Below are positions 25,901 through 36,187 of a DNA stretch of 64,000 nt, in pieces. The position numbers were made by a program, and so were the translations under genes. The DNA lies in the NCBI RefSeq assembly GCF_000337515.1, contig NZ_AOIQ01000008.1, forward strand, positions 61,836-125,835, read 5' to 3'. Each line of letters starts with the position of its first letter. The first letter of the stretch is position 1. Source of the stretch: Halovivax asiaticus JCM 14624 (lineage in GTDB: Archaea; Halobacteriota; Halobacteria; Halobacteriales; Natrialbaceae). Below the pieces are notes generated by a model that did not search any database, was not told the origin of the DNA, and was given only the letters and a program-made list of their open reading frames with translations.

Positions 25901-26935
25901 TTACTCGTCGTCGCGATCGTGCTCCCCGTGAGCGGGTCGATCGGCCGAGTGCGTCCGTTCGACGCGACTGAGACGCTGGAGTTGCCGGCGCTGATCGCGG
26001 TGCAACGAGACGATCATATCGGAGAGGACGCCGAACATGAGCAACTGCACGCCGAGCAATATTGCGGCCGCGCCGACGAGGGCGAGGATGTTGTGACCGA
26101 CGTCGTTGACGAGCCACTGCGTGAGGACGAACAGCGCGACGGTCGCGCCGACGACGATGCTGGCGAGCCCGAGACTCCCGAAGAAAAAGAGCGGGTTGTT
26201 GGTCCGGGCCAGCGAGTACAGCGAGACGATGATCCGCCCGCCGTCGCGGACGGGGCGTAAGTTCGTCTCCGAATCGTCCGGCCGGGCGCCGTAGCTGATC
26301 GGGACGACCGTCGTATCGATTCCCTGCTTGACACACTCGACGGCCAGCTCGGTCTCGATCGTAAAGCCGTCCGCCGACGGCGAACAGCGTTCGAACGAGT
26401 CGACGGTGAATGCCCGGTAGCCCGAGAGGATGTCGGCGTACTCGGCGCCGTGGATCGTCGTGAACGAGCGGTTGATGAGTCGGTTGCCGACGCGATTGAG
26501 ACGGGTCATCGCGTCCGGGTCGATGTCGGCGAATCGGTCGCCGATAACGTGTTCGTAGCCGCCGGCGAGCGGTTCGAGCATCCGTTCGGCGTCCGCGGGG
26601 TCGTACGTCCCGTCGCCGTCCAGCATGAGGACGTAGGCCACCTCGACGTACGCCATGGCTTCGCGAATCGCTTGCCCCTTTCCCTCACCCGATTGTTCGA
26701 CCACGCGAGCGCCTGCCTCGCGGGCAATGTCTCTGGTCTGGTCGGTCGATCCACCGTCCATCACGAGGACGTTGTCGTACCCTCGCGCTCGAAAGTCGCT
26801 CACGATGTCGCCGATGGTCGCCGCTTCGTTCAACGTCGGGAGGAGAATGCAGACGGACGATTTCGGAACGCCGGGCGACTGCGTTGGCGCCGGCTGGTGG
26901 GCGCGCGTGCTCGCTCCGGCCGCCTCGGGGGACAT
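25901..26935 (-). CDS. aglJ: Dolichol-phosphate hexosyltransferase AglJ (GT2)
   Basis: A 344-residue glycosyltransferase. The GT-A nucleotide-sugar domain has LPTLNEAATIGDIV, MDGGSTDQT and the metal-binding DGDGTYDPAD. Two C-terminal membrane helices follow (about 253-275 and 283-305), then a basic-acidic tail. GDRFADIDPDAMTRLNRVGNRL and ILSGYRAFT closely match Haloferax AglJ, which adds the first sugar to dolichol phosphate for N-glycosylation of S-layer and other surface proteins. The gene stands apart from an agl cluster. The ATG at 26935 drops an unconserved leader. Confidence 0.78.
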   Translation of the reverse strand: MSPEAAGASTRAHQPAPTQSPGVPKSSVCILLPTLNEAATIGDIVSDFRARGYDNVLVMDGGSTDQTRDIAREAGARVVEQSGEGKGQAIREAMAYVEVAYVLMLDGDGTYDPADAERMLEPLAGGYEHVIGDRFADIDPDAMTRLNRVGNRLINRSFTTIHGAEYADILSGYRAFTVDSFERCSPSADGFTIETELAVECVKQGIDTTVVPISYGARPDDSETNLRPVRDGGRIIVSLYSLARTNNPLFFFGSLGLASIVVGATVALFVLTQWLVNDVGHNILALVGAAAILLGVQLLMFGVLSDMIVSLHRDQRRQLQRLSRVERTHSADRPAHGEHDRDDE

Positions 26936-27029
26936 TGGCGGGACCTCGGGCCGGCGACCCAAAAAGGCTACTGGTCGGTGGGTGCCCGCCGGGAACGGCG
27001 TCGTCCGCGGCCAGGACGACATTCGCCGA

Positions 27030-27368
27030 TCACGACTCCCGCCGGTCACTCGCGGGCTGTCGATCGAGACGCTCTTGTTCCGTCCCGCCGTCGTCCGCCT
27101 CGCCGACCGGCCGTGGCTCTTCCTTCGCGGCTGGCGCCCATCGAACGTCGATCCGGAGGCGCTCCTGATCCCCGCGGACCATCCCCGACCGTTCTAACAC
27201 TTCGACCTCCGTCGTGACGTCGTCGGGCGGACGCAAGGCAACGGTCTTGTTTCCGACAGGGATCGACACCGTCTCGCCGCCCCGCTCGAACTCGTCCGCG
27301 AGTTCGCGAAAGAGCGCCGCGACGTCCGTGCGCCCGAGTTCCCGGCTGTCGTCGGTTCGTACGACCAT
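27030..27368 (-). CDS. Amphi-Trp domain protein
   Basis: A 112-residue protein. The domain (RTDVAALFRELADEFERGG, ETVSIPVGNKTVALRPPDDV, VEVLERSG and LRIDVRW) matches the small amphi-Trp family, named for a conserved tryptophan on an amphipathic strand (here in the RIDVRW strand). The C-terminal third is charged and disordered. Function unknown. It lies upstream of aglJ on the same strand with ~95 nt between, so co-transcription is possible. Confidence 0.72.
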   Translation of the reverse strand: MVVRTDDSRELGRTDVAALFRELADEFERGGETVSIPVGNKTVALRPPDDVTTEVEVLERSGMVRGDQERLRIDVRWAPAAKEEPRPVGEADDGGTEQERLDRQPASDRRES

Positions 27369-27497
27369 AGCCCCTAAAACGGGCTTCTCGGGTAAAATGG
27401 TACAGGGTGAGTGTGACGGGCAGTCGCCGGCACGCAACGGGGCAGGACAGTTCGCTCTCACCGACCCACTCGCGGCTTGTCCACCGACCGATGGGTG

Positions 27498-28796
27498 TCA
27501 GTTCTGCAACGCGTCGACAGTTGCCACGGCGAACGGAACGAGCATCTCGGCCCGGGTGAGCCCGCCGTGCATCCCGCGATTCGAGCGATCGTCGGCCCGC
27601 CAGCACAGGCCGCACTCGCGATGGATCGCGACGAGGTCACCGCACCGGCGTTCGAAGCGTTCGGTGGGCTCACCCACGCCGAACAGGCCCGAATCGACGG
27701 CCTCGGCGCACGTGTACACTCGTCCGTCGACGGCGTCTTCTAGTTCGGCGTGGGCTGCATCGAGCTCCTCGGGTTCGACGTGAAAGTGCGTGTTCCGTGG
27801 ACTGCCCGTCGGGCGGCGAGGTCCTCCGGCCGCGTCGCGACGGAATCGGCCCTGAAGGGTATCCCAGTGTGACCACTCAGTCACGTCGACGTTTTCGGCG
27901 GGCGGCGTGTCGACGAGGCCGTGGTCGGCCGAGACGACGAGGAGCGTGTCCGCGGCGGCCGACGGCGAGAGCGCATCGACGAGATCGGCCTGCAATCCGG
28001 TGAGGACGTCCGCCATCGTCTGTCGGGCCGACCGGCTCGTCAACCCTTCCTCGTGGGCGACCGCGTCGATCGACGGCTCGTAGCCGAAGACGAACGTCGG
28101 CCCGGACGCCGCCTCGACGCGGTCGCGAAGCCGAGTCGCGAACGTCTCCCGTTCCTCGTAGCCGGTCCGTCTCGCGCCGTCGAAGATCGCCCGGCTGTAC
28201 GGCGAGTCGGCGATCGACGCCGGGAGGACCGTCTCGAACGAGACGTCGGTCTCGACCGCGCGGGCCGAGAGCGGGTCGGCGTCGAAGAGGGCCGTCCCGT
28301 CTAGCGACGGGTCGACCTCGTCGATGGGCGTCCCGTCGAGCGTGGTAAACGGTAAGGTGACGACGTCGCGATCGATCGGCGCCAGATACTGGAACCAGCC
28401 GAGGAGTCCGTGTTCGACGGGGTTCGTCCCGGTAGCGATCGACGTGAACGCCGCAGCCGTCTCCGAAGGATAGATCGACGTGAGCGGACGGACCGCTCCC
28501 GACTCGGCGAATCGACGGGCGAGCGTCCGGCGCGTTTCGAACCGCGTCCACTCGTCGTAGCCGAACCCGTCGAGCAAGACGAAGACCACCGTCTCGACGT
28601 CGGTCTCGGCGCCGCAAAACGCTTCGTCCGGCAGGGTACGCTCGAACGCCGGGTTCAGGAGAGCGAGTGCCGACTCGGCAGCGTTCGTCACGCAGTCGCC
28701 GCCGTAGGCCGGTTCGACGACTCCCTCCTCGCCCCTGGCACACAGCTCGTCGACCAGTTCGTGCCGACGCATGCCACAGTCGAACCCGTCCGACAT
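27498..28796 (-). CDS. Alkaline-phosphatase-fold phosphodiesterase/nucleotide pyrophosphatase
   Basis: A 432-residue soluble enzyme of the type I phosphodiesterase/NPP superfamily. Metal and nucleophile positions are visible: FVLLDGFGYDEW (Asp), SIYPSETAAAFTSIATG (Thr nucleophile segment), GYEPSIDAVAHEEG (Asp/His) and VVSADHGLVD (Asp-His). No signal peptide is seen, so it is cytoplasmic. Substrates could be nucleotide sugars, phosphodiesters or phosphonates. ATG 28772 is an alternative start. Confidence 0.8.
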   Translation of the reverse strand: MSDGFDCGMRRHELVDELCARGEEGVVEPAYGGDCVTNAAESALALLNPAFERTLPDEAFCGAETDVETVVFVLLDGFGYDEWTRFETRRTLARRFAESGAVRPLTSIYPSETAAAFTSIATGTNPVEHGLLGWFQYLAPIDRDVVTLPFTTLDGTPIDEVDPSLDGTALFDADPLSARAVETDVSFETVLPASIADSPYSRAIFDGARRTGYEERETFATRLRDRVEAASGPTFVFGYEPSIDAVAHEEGLTSRSARQTMADVLTGLQADLVDALSPSAAADTLLVVSADHGLVDTPPAENVDVTEWSHWDTLQGRFRRDAAGGPRRPTGSPRNTHFHVEPEELDAAHAELEDAVDGRVYTCAEAVDSGLFGVGEPTERFERRCGDLVAIHRECGLCWRADDRSNRGMHGGLTRAEMLVPFAVATVDALQN

Positions 28797-28859
28797 CCTA
28801 ACACTTTCGGCGACGATAGCCGACCGGTTCCGCAGCCACTTCCAGCGTTCGCGAGACCC

Positions 28860-30185
28860 TCACTCGTGGCGATCGACCACGACACCGAGCGATTCGAACG
28901 CATCGAAGAAGTCCGGGAAGGAGACGTCGACGTGCTCGGCGCCCCGGATCGTCGTCTCACCGTCGGCAACCAGCGCGGCGACGGCAAGCGCCATGACGAT
29001 GCGGTGATCGCCGTGGCCGTCGACCGTCGCCCCGGTGAGCGTCGACTCGTCGCCGTGGACGGTCAGCGAGTCACGCTCTTCGGTCGTCTCGACGCCGAGT
29101 TTCGCGAGTTCGCTCGCCATCGCATCGATCCGATCGGTCTCCTTGTACCGGACGTGCTCGGCATCGACGATGCTGGTCTCGCCGTCGGCGACCGCACCGA
29201 GGACGGCGAGCGTCGGGAGCAAGTCCGGAGTGTCGGCGACCGAGACCTCGATGCCAGACAGCGGCGCGGGGTCAATCGTCAGCGTGCCGTCGTCGCGATC
29301 CCACTCGACCGGCGCACCGAACTCGGCGACGTGTTCGACGATGGCGCTATCTCCCTGGGCACTGGGTCGTGCGCCCGTTATTTCGAGCGTCCCCTCCCCC
29401 GTTCCCGCAGTAGCACCGCTCGCGTCCCCGCCGGCCACGGCACCCGCCGCGAGGAGGTACGAGATCGAGGAGAAGTCACCGGGGACGGCGTACGTGTCGT
29501 CGGCCGGGTGGTACGACTGGCCGCCTGCGACAGCGAAGCCGTCGGCCGTCTCACGCGTCTCGACGCCGAAGTCCGCGAGGAGTTCGCGCGTCACCTCGAC
29601 GTACGGTGCGGACTTCAGTTCGGTTTCGAGGCGAAGGTCGATGCCAGCGTCGGTGAGTGCGCCGGCGACGAGCAGCGCCGTCACGTACTGCGAGGAGACG
29701 TCGCCCGGAATCGAGACCGTCCCGCCCGCCATCGACCCGTCGACGATCAGCGGCGCCTGGCCGTTTCCGCGGGTGCTACGGGCCGTCGCACCGAGTTCCG
29801 AGAGCGCGTCGAGAAGCGGGCCCTGCGGCCGGGATCGGAGCGACTCGTCACCGGTCAGGACCGTCGTCCCGTCGGCGAGGGCGGCAATCGCCGTGACGAG
29901 ACGCATCGTCGTGCCCGAGTTCGCACAGTCGATCACGTCAGCGGGAACTGCGGGTGTTCCTTCGAAGCCCTGAATCTCGAGCGCACCGTCCGTCCGTCGC
30001 TCGACGGCTCCGCCGAACGCCTCGACGGCGCGGGCTGTGGCCCGGGTGTCGGCGCTCCAGAGCGGGTCCGCGACGACGGCGCGCTGGCCACAGCCCGCGG
30101 CGAGGATCGCCCGGTGCGTGTAGCTCTTCGACGGCGGAGCGGGAACCGTGCCACCGACGGGACCTGGGGAGATCGTGACGTCCAT
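28860..30185 (-). CDS. aroA: 3-phosphoshikimate 1-carboxyvinyltransferase (EPSP synthase)
   Basis: A 441-residue enzyme of the shikimate pathway that joins shikimate-3-phosphate and phosphoenolpyruvate. Signatures are [14 protein letters not shown] near the start, [10 protein letters not shown] at about 85, and KETDRIDAM near residue 345. The inside-out alpha/beta repeats fit the family length of ~430. The ATG at 30185 ([14 protein letters not shown]) is the conserved start; a longer frame reaches 30329. tyrA of the same aromatic pathway lies 2 kb away on the other strand. Confidence 0.95.
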   Translation of the reverse strand: MDVTISPGPVGGTVPAPPSKSYTHRAILAAGCGQRAVVADPLWSADTRATARAVEAFGGAVERRTDGALEIQGFEGTPAVPADVIDCANSGTTMRLVTAIAALADGTTVLTGDESLRSRPQGPLLDALSELGATARSTRGNGQAPLIVDGSMAGGTVSIPGDVSSQYVTALLVAGALTDAGIDLRLETELKSAPYVEVTRELLADFGVETRETADGFAVAGGQSYHPADDTYAVPGDFSSISYLLAAGAVAGGDASGATAGTGEGTLEITGARPSAQGDSAIVEHVAEFGAPVEWDRDDGTLTIDPAPLSGIEVSVADTPDLLPTLAVLGAVADGETSIVDAEHVRYKETDRIDAMASELAKLGVETTEERDSLTVHGDESTLTGATVDGHGDHRIVMALAVAALVADGETTIRGAEHVDVSFPDFFDAFESLGVVVDRHE

Positions 30186-30409
30186 ACAGACGGTGTCGGC
30201 CGGTTCGCCTATCACGGTACCGGTCGCGACAACGGGGGGTCGCCACAGCCGAGCGGTGGCGAAGACGGGTCCGACGTCGGGCCGGCCCGATAGCCCCCTA
30301 CGATTCGAACGGGACCGAATTCCGTCCAAATAGACCGTATCGACCCACGAACCGGCACGATTCCGCCGGGAAGCGGGGGATTAAGGTCGATCCCGCGAAA
30401 CGGACGGGT

Positions 30410-31594
30410 ATGCCTAGTGAGCTTGCTGCCCTTCGATCGGCGCTCGCGACGACCGGCGTCGACGGCTACCTGATCGACGCGGCTGGCGACGAACCCGAAC
30501 AGCGCTACGTCTCCGGATTCAGTGCACCTGACCCGTTCCAGACGCTCGTCACCGACGACGGCGTCCACCTCCTCGTCTCGGGCCTCGAATTCGGTCGGGC
30601 CCAAAGCGAGGCCGACGCGGATTCCGTCACCAACACGGCGGCGTACGACGCACAGGACCTGCGGGACGAGTACGGCCCTCGCGAGGGACGGCTCCGGACG
30701 ATCGAGGCATTCCTCGCCGACCACGACGTCGCCTCGATCGCGGTCCCTCAGCACTGCCCCATCGGAACGGCCGACGGATTGCGCGACCTCGGCGTCGACG
30801 TCACGGTCGAAGCCGACGACGTCGTGGGCGAGATCCGCGCGACGAAGTCCGGCGCCGAAATCGACGCCATCCACGAGACGCAGGCGGCGAACCAGCGGGC
30901 GATGTCCGTCGCCGAGGGGCTGATCGCAGCCGCCGAGGTTCGCGACGGCGTCCTCTACCACGAGGACGAGCCACTGACGAGCGAGCGCGTCACGACCGAG
31001 ATCGAGATCGCGCTCCTGCGCGAGGGCTGTGCGTTAGACGAGACGATCGTCGCCTGCGGCGCCGACGCCGCCGATCCCCACGACCGCGGGAGCGGCCCGC
31101 TCGAAGCCGGCGAGTCGATCGTGATCGACATCTTCCCACGCGACAAGGAGACTGGCTACTTCGGCGACATGACCCGGACGTTCGTCCGCGGCGAGCCAAG
31201 CGACGAACTCAGTCAGCGGTACGACGTGACCTACGAGGCGTTCGAGGCCGCCCTCGACGCCATCGAGCCGGGCGTCACCGGCGACGAGGTCCACGGGATC
31301 GTCTGTGACGTGATCGAGGACGCGGGCTACGCAACCCTGCGGAGTGACCCGGAGACCGACACCGGCTACATCCACGGCACCGGCCACGGCGTCGGCCTCG
31401 ACATCCACGAGGGACCGCGCCTCTCGTTCGGCGGCGAGGAGCTCGAACCCGGCCACGTGGTCACCGTCGAACCCGGGATCTACGACCCCGCGGTCGGCGG
31501 CGTCCGGATCGAGGACCTCGTCGTCGTCACCGAGGATGGTTACGAGAACCTCACGGACTACCCAATCGCCATCGAGCCCGAAGATCGACGCTGA
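30410..31594 (+). CDS. M24 family Xaa-Pro aminopeptidase
   Basis: A 394-residue metallopeptidase. Residues ~1-135 are a creatinase-like N-terminal domain and ~145-394 the pita-bread catalytic domain. The five metal ligands are visible: Asp in VIDIFPR and in GDMTRT, His in [13 protein letters not shown], Glu in VEPGIY and Glu in GVRIEDLV. Such enzymes remove N-terminal residues before proline. The ATG at 30410 is preceded by a GGACGGG stretch and is divergent from aroA. Confidence 0.9.
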   Translation: MPSELAALRSALATTGVDGYLIDAAGDEPEQRYVSGFSAPDPFQTLVTDDGVHLLVSGLEFGRAQSEADADSVTNTAAYDAQDLRDEYGPREGRLRTIEAFLADHDVASIAVPQHCPIGTADGLRDLGVDVTVEADDVVGEIRATKSGAEIDAIHETQAANQRAMSVAEGLIAAAEVRDGVLYHEDEPLTSERVTTEIEIALLREGCALDETIVACGADAADPHDRGSGPLEAGESIVIDIFPRDKETGYFGDMTRTFVRGEPSDELSQRYDVTYEAFEAALDAIEPGVTGDEVHGIVCDVIEDAGYATLRSDPETDTGYIHGTGHGVGLDIHEGPRLSFGGEELEPGHVVTVEPGIYDPAVGGVRIEDLVVVTEDGYENLTDYPIAIEPEDRR

Positions 31595-31681
31595 TCGGAC
31601 CCACGACCGACAGTCCAGTCACGGCGACGCCCACCCGGCCATCTCACAAACAGTAATGGCGGTTGCCAATCGAATGTACGT

Positions 31682-32104
31682 ATGCGCGATCGAATCGATC
31701 CAGCACTGTGGTTCCCCGAACGGGCGCCGAAACGGAGCGAGGCCCTCTCCGCAGGGAGCGGCGTCGCGCTCGGCCTCCTGTTTGTACCGATATTGGAGTC
31801 ACCGTGGTGGCCGGGCATCGGCGCCGGGTTCGTCGCTGTCCTCCTTGCGCCCGGTCCGATTGCCAACACTGCACTCGGGGACACCATCGGTCGCTGGTTC
31901 CGGGCGATCGGGGTGGGTGGTCGGTTGACAGTCATCGCGCTGTATTGCTGTGTGATGGTCGTGACCGTGGTTCTCATGCCCGTTCCCTTCGCGGAGGTTA
32001 CAAGCACGTTGCTCGGTGGACTCCTCGGAATTACGGTGTACGTCGCTTCGTTCTTCGTGTGGGCCAGATCGGGCCCCAAGACCCTGCAAGAAGGAACTCG
32101 CTGA
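31682..32104 (+). CDS. Small four-helix membrane protein
   Basis: A 140-residue protein with four hydrophobic segments (about residues 24-42, 46-62, 78-97 and 104-124). An N-terminal polar stretch of about 20 residues precedes the first helix, and the C-terminus is short and polar. No motif is recognised. It sits between the M24 peptidase gene and tyrA on the same strand. Function unknown. Confidence 0.65.
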   Translation: MRDRIDPALWFPERAPKRSEALSAGSGVALGLLFVPILESPWWPGIGAGFVAVLLAPGPIANTALGDTIGRWFRAIGVGGRLTVIALYCCVMVVTVVLMPVPFAEVTSTLLGGLLGITVYVASFFVWARSGPKTLQEGTR

Positions 32105-32196
32105 GCGGTGTCACGGTTCGTGTGGCAGCGGAGCAGGGTACCGACACCCTGCATCGACCGAACTCCTTTTGCGGGGGCGCCGGATACCACCCGCCA

Positions 32197-32994
32197 ATGG
32201 ACGTACTCGTCGTCGGCGCCGGCGCGATGGGACGCTGGATCGCCGACGTACTCGACGCGGACGTGGCCGTCGCCGACGTCGACGAGGCCGTGGCACGGAA
32301 GACGGCCGCGGCCGTCGACGCCCAGGTCGTGCCGCTCGACCCGGCCACGGGAACCGGCGAGGCCGACGGTGATGCGGATGGTCCGTCGGCCGAATTCGAC
32401 GTGGTCTGTCTCGCCGTCCCGATGGCGCTCGTCGAGGAGGCGGTCGCGACTCACGCAAACCGTGCTCGCGGTGCAATCGTCGACGTCACTGGCGTGATGG
32501 AACCCGCGCTCGAAGCGATGGCCGAGCACGCCCCGGACCTGGAACACTGCAGCCTCCACCCGCTGTTCGCTCCCGAGCGAGCGCCGGGCTCCGTCGCCGT
32601 CGTAACCGAAGGCCGGGGGCCGCTAACCGACGGCATTCTGGCGGACCTCGAAGCCGCCGGCAACGACCTCGTCGAGACGACGGCCGCCGAGCACGACGCG
32701 GCGATGGAATCCGTCCAGGCTGCGACACACGCGGCCGTCCTCGCGTTCGGACTGGCCGCGGAACGCGTCCCGTCGACGTTCGAGACGCCTGTGTACGCCG
32801 CCCTTCGTGAGCAGGTCGAGCGGCTGACCGGTGGGACACCGCGCGTCTACGCGGACATTCAGGCGCGATTCGACGGCTCGACCAGCGTGGCCGCGGCCGC
32901 CGAGCGGGTGGCGAGCGCCGACCACGACGAACTCGAAGCGATCGTCGCCGAACTCGGTGACCGATGGGCCGGCGACGGAGGTGATGGCGCGTGA
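32197..32994 (+). CDS. tyrA: Prephenate dehydrogenase
   Basis: A 265-residue NAD(P)-dependent enzyme. The Rossmann start is VLVVGAGAMGRWIADVL and the DVVCLAVPMALVEEAV segment follows. The catalytic-region motif HCSLHPLFAPE (about residue 119) is typical of TyrA. It oxidatively decarboxylates prephenate to 4-hydroxyphenylpyruvate in tyrosine synthesis. ATG 32197 is the natural start because the frame upstream to 31663 belongs to another gene. Its last codons overlap the next gene (32991-32994, GTGA). Confidence 0.88.
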   Translation: MDVLVVGAGAMGRWIADVLDADVAVADVDEAVARKTAAAVDAQVVPLDPATGTGEADGDADGPSAEFDVVCLAVPMALVEEAVATHANRARGAIVDVTGVMEPALEAMAEHAPDLEHCSLHPLFAPERAPGSVAVVTEGRGPLTDGILADLEAAGNDLVETTAAEHDAAMESVQAATHAAVLAFGLAAERVPSTFETPVYAALREQVERLTGGTPRVYADIQARFDGSTSVAAAAERVASADHDELEAIVAELGDRWAGDGGDGA

Positions 32995-34505
32995 CGGATC
33001 GGCGCGAAGCGGTCCGTCAGAACGCGTTGTACCTCCAGCACGTCCGCCCGATCGACCCCGAAGAGATCGCCGAGTACGTCGAGGGCCAGGCGCACCCGGC
33101 CGTGGTCCGCCAGCTCCTTCGCGAGGAGGCACCCGATCTCGGCCTGATCGAGCGCGACGACGGCACCTTCGTCCCCGTCTCCGACGAACCGGTTCCCCAG
33201 CGCACGGACGCGATTCGCGAGTTCCCCCCTCGATACGTCCGGCGGCTGGACGACTGGCTGGCCGAGCGCTACGGGCCGAACTGGCATGAAGGAGCCTCGG
33301 GCGACCTTCTCCGCTCGACGCTCCGCCGGACGAAGGCGCAGTACCTGGAGGGTGGCCCCGTCACTTACGACGAGGACGTCGCGGCGAGTTACGCGATCTA
33401 CCACCTCCCGGGCTACTACGCGGCGATCCAGTACGCGCTCGACGACCTCGCCGAGCGGGGTCTGTTCGAACGGCACCTCCGGGTGCTCGACGTGGGCGCC
33501 GGCGTCGGCGGGCCCGCCCTGGGCCTGTTCGACTACCTGCCAGACGACGCCCTGATCGAGTACCACGCCGTCGAGCCCAGCGCCGCCGCGGACGTCCTGG
33601 ACGCGATGCTCGAAGAGACCGGCCGCAACGTCCACGCGACGGTCCACCGGACGACGGCTGAGGACTTCGAGCCGACCGACGGCACCGACGACGGGACGTA
33701 CGACCTGGTCCTGGCGTGTAATGTTCTCAGCGAACTCGACGAACCGGTCGCGGTCGCCCGGCGGTACATAGACGCCCTCGCCGAGGACGGCTCGCTGCTC
33801 GCGATGGCGCCAGCCGACCGCGAGACGGCCATCGGCCTGCGCGAGATCGAGCGCGCCCTGGAAGACGGGAGTTCGGGAGGGAGAGCCGACGACATCGACG
33901 CCGACGAACACCGAAGCGTCACCGTCTACGGCCCCATGGTCCGGCTGTGGCCGGGTGAGCACCCGACCGATCGCGGCTGGTCGTTCGACGTCCGCCCCGA
34001 CCTCGCCGTTCCCTCGGTACAGTCACGGCTCGACGACGCCGCGGACGACCCCGATCACGCGCCTGGCGAGTTCGAGAACGTCGACGTGCAGTTCGCCTAC
34101 AGCATCTTGCGGACGGACGGAACGCGACACACCGACGTCTCGCTCGATACGGGCCAGTGGGCGAAGATGGCCGAGATGGACCGCCACGTCTCGAACCGCA
34201 TCGACCTCGTCGCGGCCAAGGTGAGTCGGTCACTGAGCGAGGGCGGAGCGTTGTCGGAGGAAAACGCGACCCAGCGCGGTGGTCAGGCCGACGACCCGAA
34301 TCCGCTCTTCAAGATCACGGACGGCAGTGAGTCGCGCGACCACTACGCCGTCGTGACGAAAGAGACGGCGCTCAACCGACCCCTTATCGAGGCCGACTAC
34401 GGCGACCTGCTCGCGTTCGAGTCCGTCCTGGCGCTGTGGAACGACGACGAGGCGGCGTACAACCTCGTCGTCGACGAGGAGACGATCGTCGACCCGCTCG
34501 CGTGA
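32991..34505 (+). CDS. Rsm22-like SAM-dependent methyltransferase
   Basis: A 504-residue protein starting at GTG inside the tyrA stop. The N-terminal ~140 residues form a helical/wH-like domain with IAEYVEGQAHPAVVRQLLREE. A class I methyltransferase domain follows with motif I VLDVGAGVGGPALGLFDYL, then YHAVEPSAAA and LACNVLSELDEP. This layout fits archaeal/mitochondrial Rsm22, a ribosomal small-subunit assembly factor with a methyltransferase fold. A C-terminal beta-rich part carries the VDVQFAYSILR segment. It is co-transcribed with tyrA. Confidence 0.75.
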   Translation: MTDRREAVRQNALYLQHVRPIDPEEIAEYVEGQAHPAVVRQLLREEAPDLGLIERDDGTFVPVSDEPVPQRTDAIREFPPRYVRRLDDWLAERYGPNWHEGASGDLLRSTLRRTKAQYLEGGPVTYDEDVAASYAIYHLPGYYAAIQYALDDLAERGLFERHLRVLDVGAGVGGPALGLFDYLPDDALIEYHAVEPSAAADVLDAMLEETGRNVHATVHRTTAEDFEPTDGTDDGTYDLVLACNVLSELDEPVAVARRYIDALAEDGSLLAMAPADRETAIGLREIERALEDGSSGGRADDIDADEHRSVTVYGPMVRLWPGEHPTDRGWSFDVRPDLAVPSVQSRLDDAADDPDHAPGEFENVDVQFAYSILRTDGTRHTDVSLDTGQWAKMAEMDRHVSNRIDLVAAKVSRSLSEGGALSEENATQRGGQADDPNPLFKITDGSESRDHYAVVTKETALNRPLIEADYGDLLAFESVLALWNDDEAAYNLVVDEETIVDPLA

Positions 34506-34679
34506 CCGGATCAGGCGGCCGATGGGCCGTCCGGCGACCGGCCGACTACCTCGGGCCCACCCGCGACCGGTCACCGACTCGGGCACGCCAGCGACAGGTG
34601 GACCGGTTGGGCGACCGGAAAGCGCCAAGCGAGTCGAGACTCCGACGCGCTTTTCGCAGTCCGCGTGAACGACACCTGT

Positions 34680-35462
34680 ATGGACGACGAGCTGGAGATC
34701 CTGGTGACGAACGACGACGGCATCGACGCGCCGGGAATCCAGGCCATGGCGGACGGGCTCGCGGCCGTCGGCGACGTCACGGTCGTCGCGCCGGCGGACG
34801 ACCAGAGTGCCGTGGGGCGGCGCCTCTCGGAGGAGGTGACGGTCGAAGAACGGTCGGACGGCTACGCCGTGAGCGGGACGCCCGCAGACTGTGTCGTCGC
34901 CGGTTTCTCCGAACTGGTCCCGGATCCGGATCTGGTCGTCGCGGGCTGTAACGAGGGGGCGAATCTCGGCGCGTACGTCCTCGGGCGCTCCGGGACGATC
35001 AGCGCCGCCGTCGAAGCCGCCTTCTTCGGCGCGCCGGCGATCGCCACCTCGATGTACGTCCCCGTGGGCGAGGGGACGCTCGACGACGTTCAGACGACGC
35101 CAGACGACTTCGCCGAACCGGCGCGAGCGACGCGGCACCTGGTCGAGCAGTCGATAGCAGGCGGCGTCTTCGAGGAGGCCTCGTATCTGAACGTCAACGT
35201 CCCGATGGACGCCGGCGCGGACCTCCCGATGGACGTCACGTACCCCTCGACGCGCTACGAGATGACCGCCGAGCGCGACGGGACGACGATCACGGTCGAG
35301 GATCGCGTCTGGGAGTCGATGGATCCGGAGACCATTCCGGACCCGCCGGGAACCGATCGGCGCGCAGTCGCGGAGGGGCGGATCAGCGTCTCCCCGCTGG
35401 TCGCACCCCACACCTCGGGGTCGCTCGACGCACTGGAGTCGATCGTCGCCGCGTATCCGTGA
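34680..35462 (+). CDS. surE: 5'/3'-nucleotidase SurE
   Basis: A 260-residue metal-dependent phosphatase acting on nucleoside monophosphates. The signatures are LVTNDDGIDAPGI at the start (metal ligands), PADDQSAVGRRL, and VVAGCNEGANLGAYVLGRSGT, the SurE glycine-rich loop. Length agrees with the family (~250-270). The ATG at 34680 begins MDDELEI; an upstream ATG at 34665 would add five residues. Cytoplasmic. A hairpin (GCGACC/GGTCGC) downstream at about 35488-35508 could end transcription. Confidence 0.92.
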   Translation: MDDELEILVTNDDGIDAPGIQAMADGLAAVGDVTVVAPADDQSAVGRRLSEEVTVEERSDGYAVSGTPADCVVAGFSELVPDPDLVVAGCNEGANLGAYVLGRSGTISAAVEAAFFGAPAIATSMYVPVGEGTLDDVQTTPDDFAEPARATRHLVEQSIAGGVFEEASYLNVNVPMDAGADLPMDVTYPSTRYEMTAERDGTTITVEDRVWESMDPETIPDPPGTDRRAVAEGRISVSPLVAPHTSGSLDALESIVAAYP

Positions 35463-35553
35463 CGCAGGTGACGAAGAACGTCCGAGCGACCGCCACCAGT
35501 GGTCGCGACGTGATCTGTCGGCCGAGTCCCGGACTGGAAAACCGCGTGGCACC

Positions 35554-35575
35554 GCCCTGCCCCCGCAAGCAGGGC
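35554..35575. repeat. Hairpin GCCCTGC/GCAGGGC between surE and wHTH gene
   Basis: A 7-bp stem with an 8-nt loop, followed by GTTGAATCC. The shape recalls right-end hairpins of haloarchaeal IS200/IS605-type elements, but no transposase or tnpB gene is near. It may be a remnant or a plain terminator. Confidence 0.35.
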
Positions 35576-35701
35576 GTTGAATCCGGCCACCGGCGTCGTG
35601 TATATCGACTGGTGACACCCGCCACCGATATGTGAGTCCGGGCACAAGGGAAAGGTAGGAGGGCGTCGAAGGACGACCAATTGCGAACGGTGATCTCATA
35701 C

Positions 35702-36079
35702 ATGGGACTCAAGAACATCTGGTCACAGTTGTCCGCCCGATTCGCCGGCGACTCCATCGACGAGAGCGAGTCACGGCCGGCGAATCGCGAGGCGGACGAC
35801 GAGGAGACGTTGAGCTACGCCGAACAGGTCGAGTACGGCGTTGACGAGAACGACCTCGCCGACGAGGATCGCGTCCTGCGGCTCCTGGTCAAGCGCGGCG
35901 GGCGGGTCGATCGCGAGACCGTCATCGAGCAGACCGGGTGGACGTCGGAGCGACTCGAGAGCGTCGTCTCCGAGATGGAAGACGACGACCAGATCAGTGC
36001 GATCACCGTCGGTCGACAGCGCATCATCTGCCGACGCGGTTTCGAACCCAAAGGCTATCGCTCGCATCTGAACGAGTGA
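35702..36079 (+). CDS. Winged-helix DNA-binding protein
   Basis: A 125-residue protein. The first ~60 residues are charged and probably flexible; the C-terminal half forms a winged helix (DEDRVLRLLVKRGGRVDRETVIEQTGWTSERLESVVSEMEDD, then a wing and RRGF). This resembles the ArsR/MarR-like wHTH modules common in haloarchaea. A regulator role is inferred. No ligand domain is present. It precedes a lipoprotein gene by ~108 nt. Confidence 0.7.
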   Translation: MGLKNIWSQLSARFAGDSIDESESRPANREADDEETLSYAEQVEYGVDENDLADEDRVLRLLVKRGGRVDRETVIEQTGWTSERLESVVSEMEDDDQISAITVGRQRIICRRGFEPKGYRSHLNE

Positions 36080-36187
36080 ACCATCCGAAGCGACCACCAA
36101 CGCCGAGGACCCGACCGACGCAACGCCGGGCCACTTCTGCACCTGGTGTCGATAGACTTATTTCACACATTTCGTATAACTATCATC

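Noticed and set aside
28410..30293. 627-residue plus-strand frame over the phosphodiesterase and aroA
   Set aside because: It spans two clear minus-strand genes and lacks any family motif.
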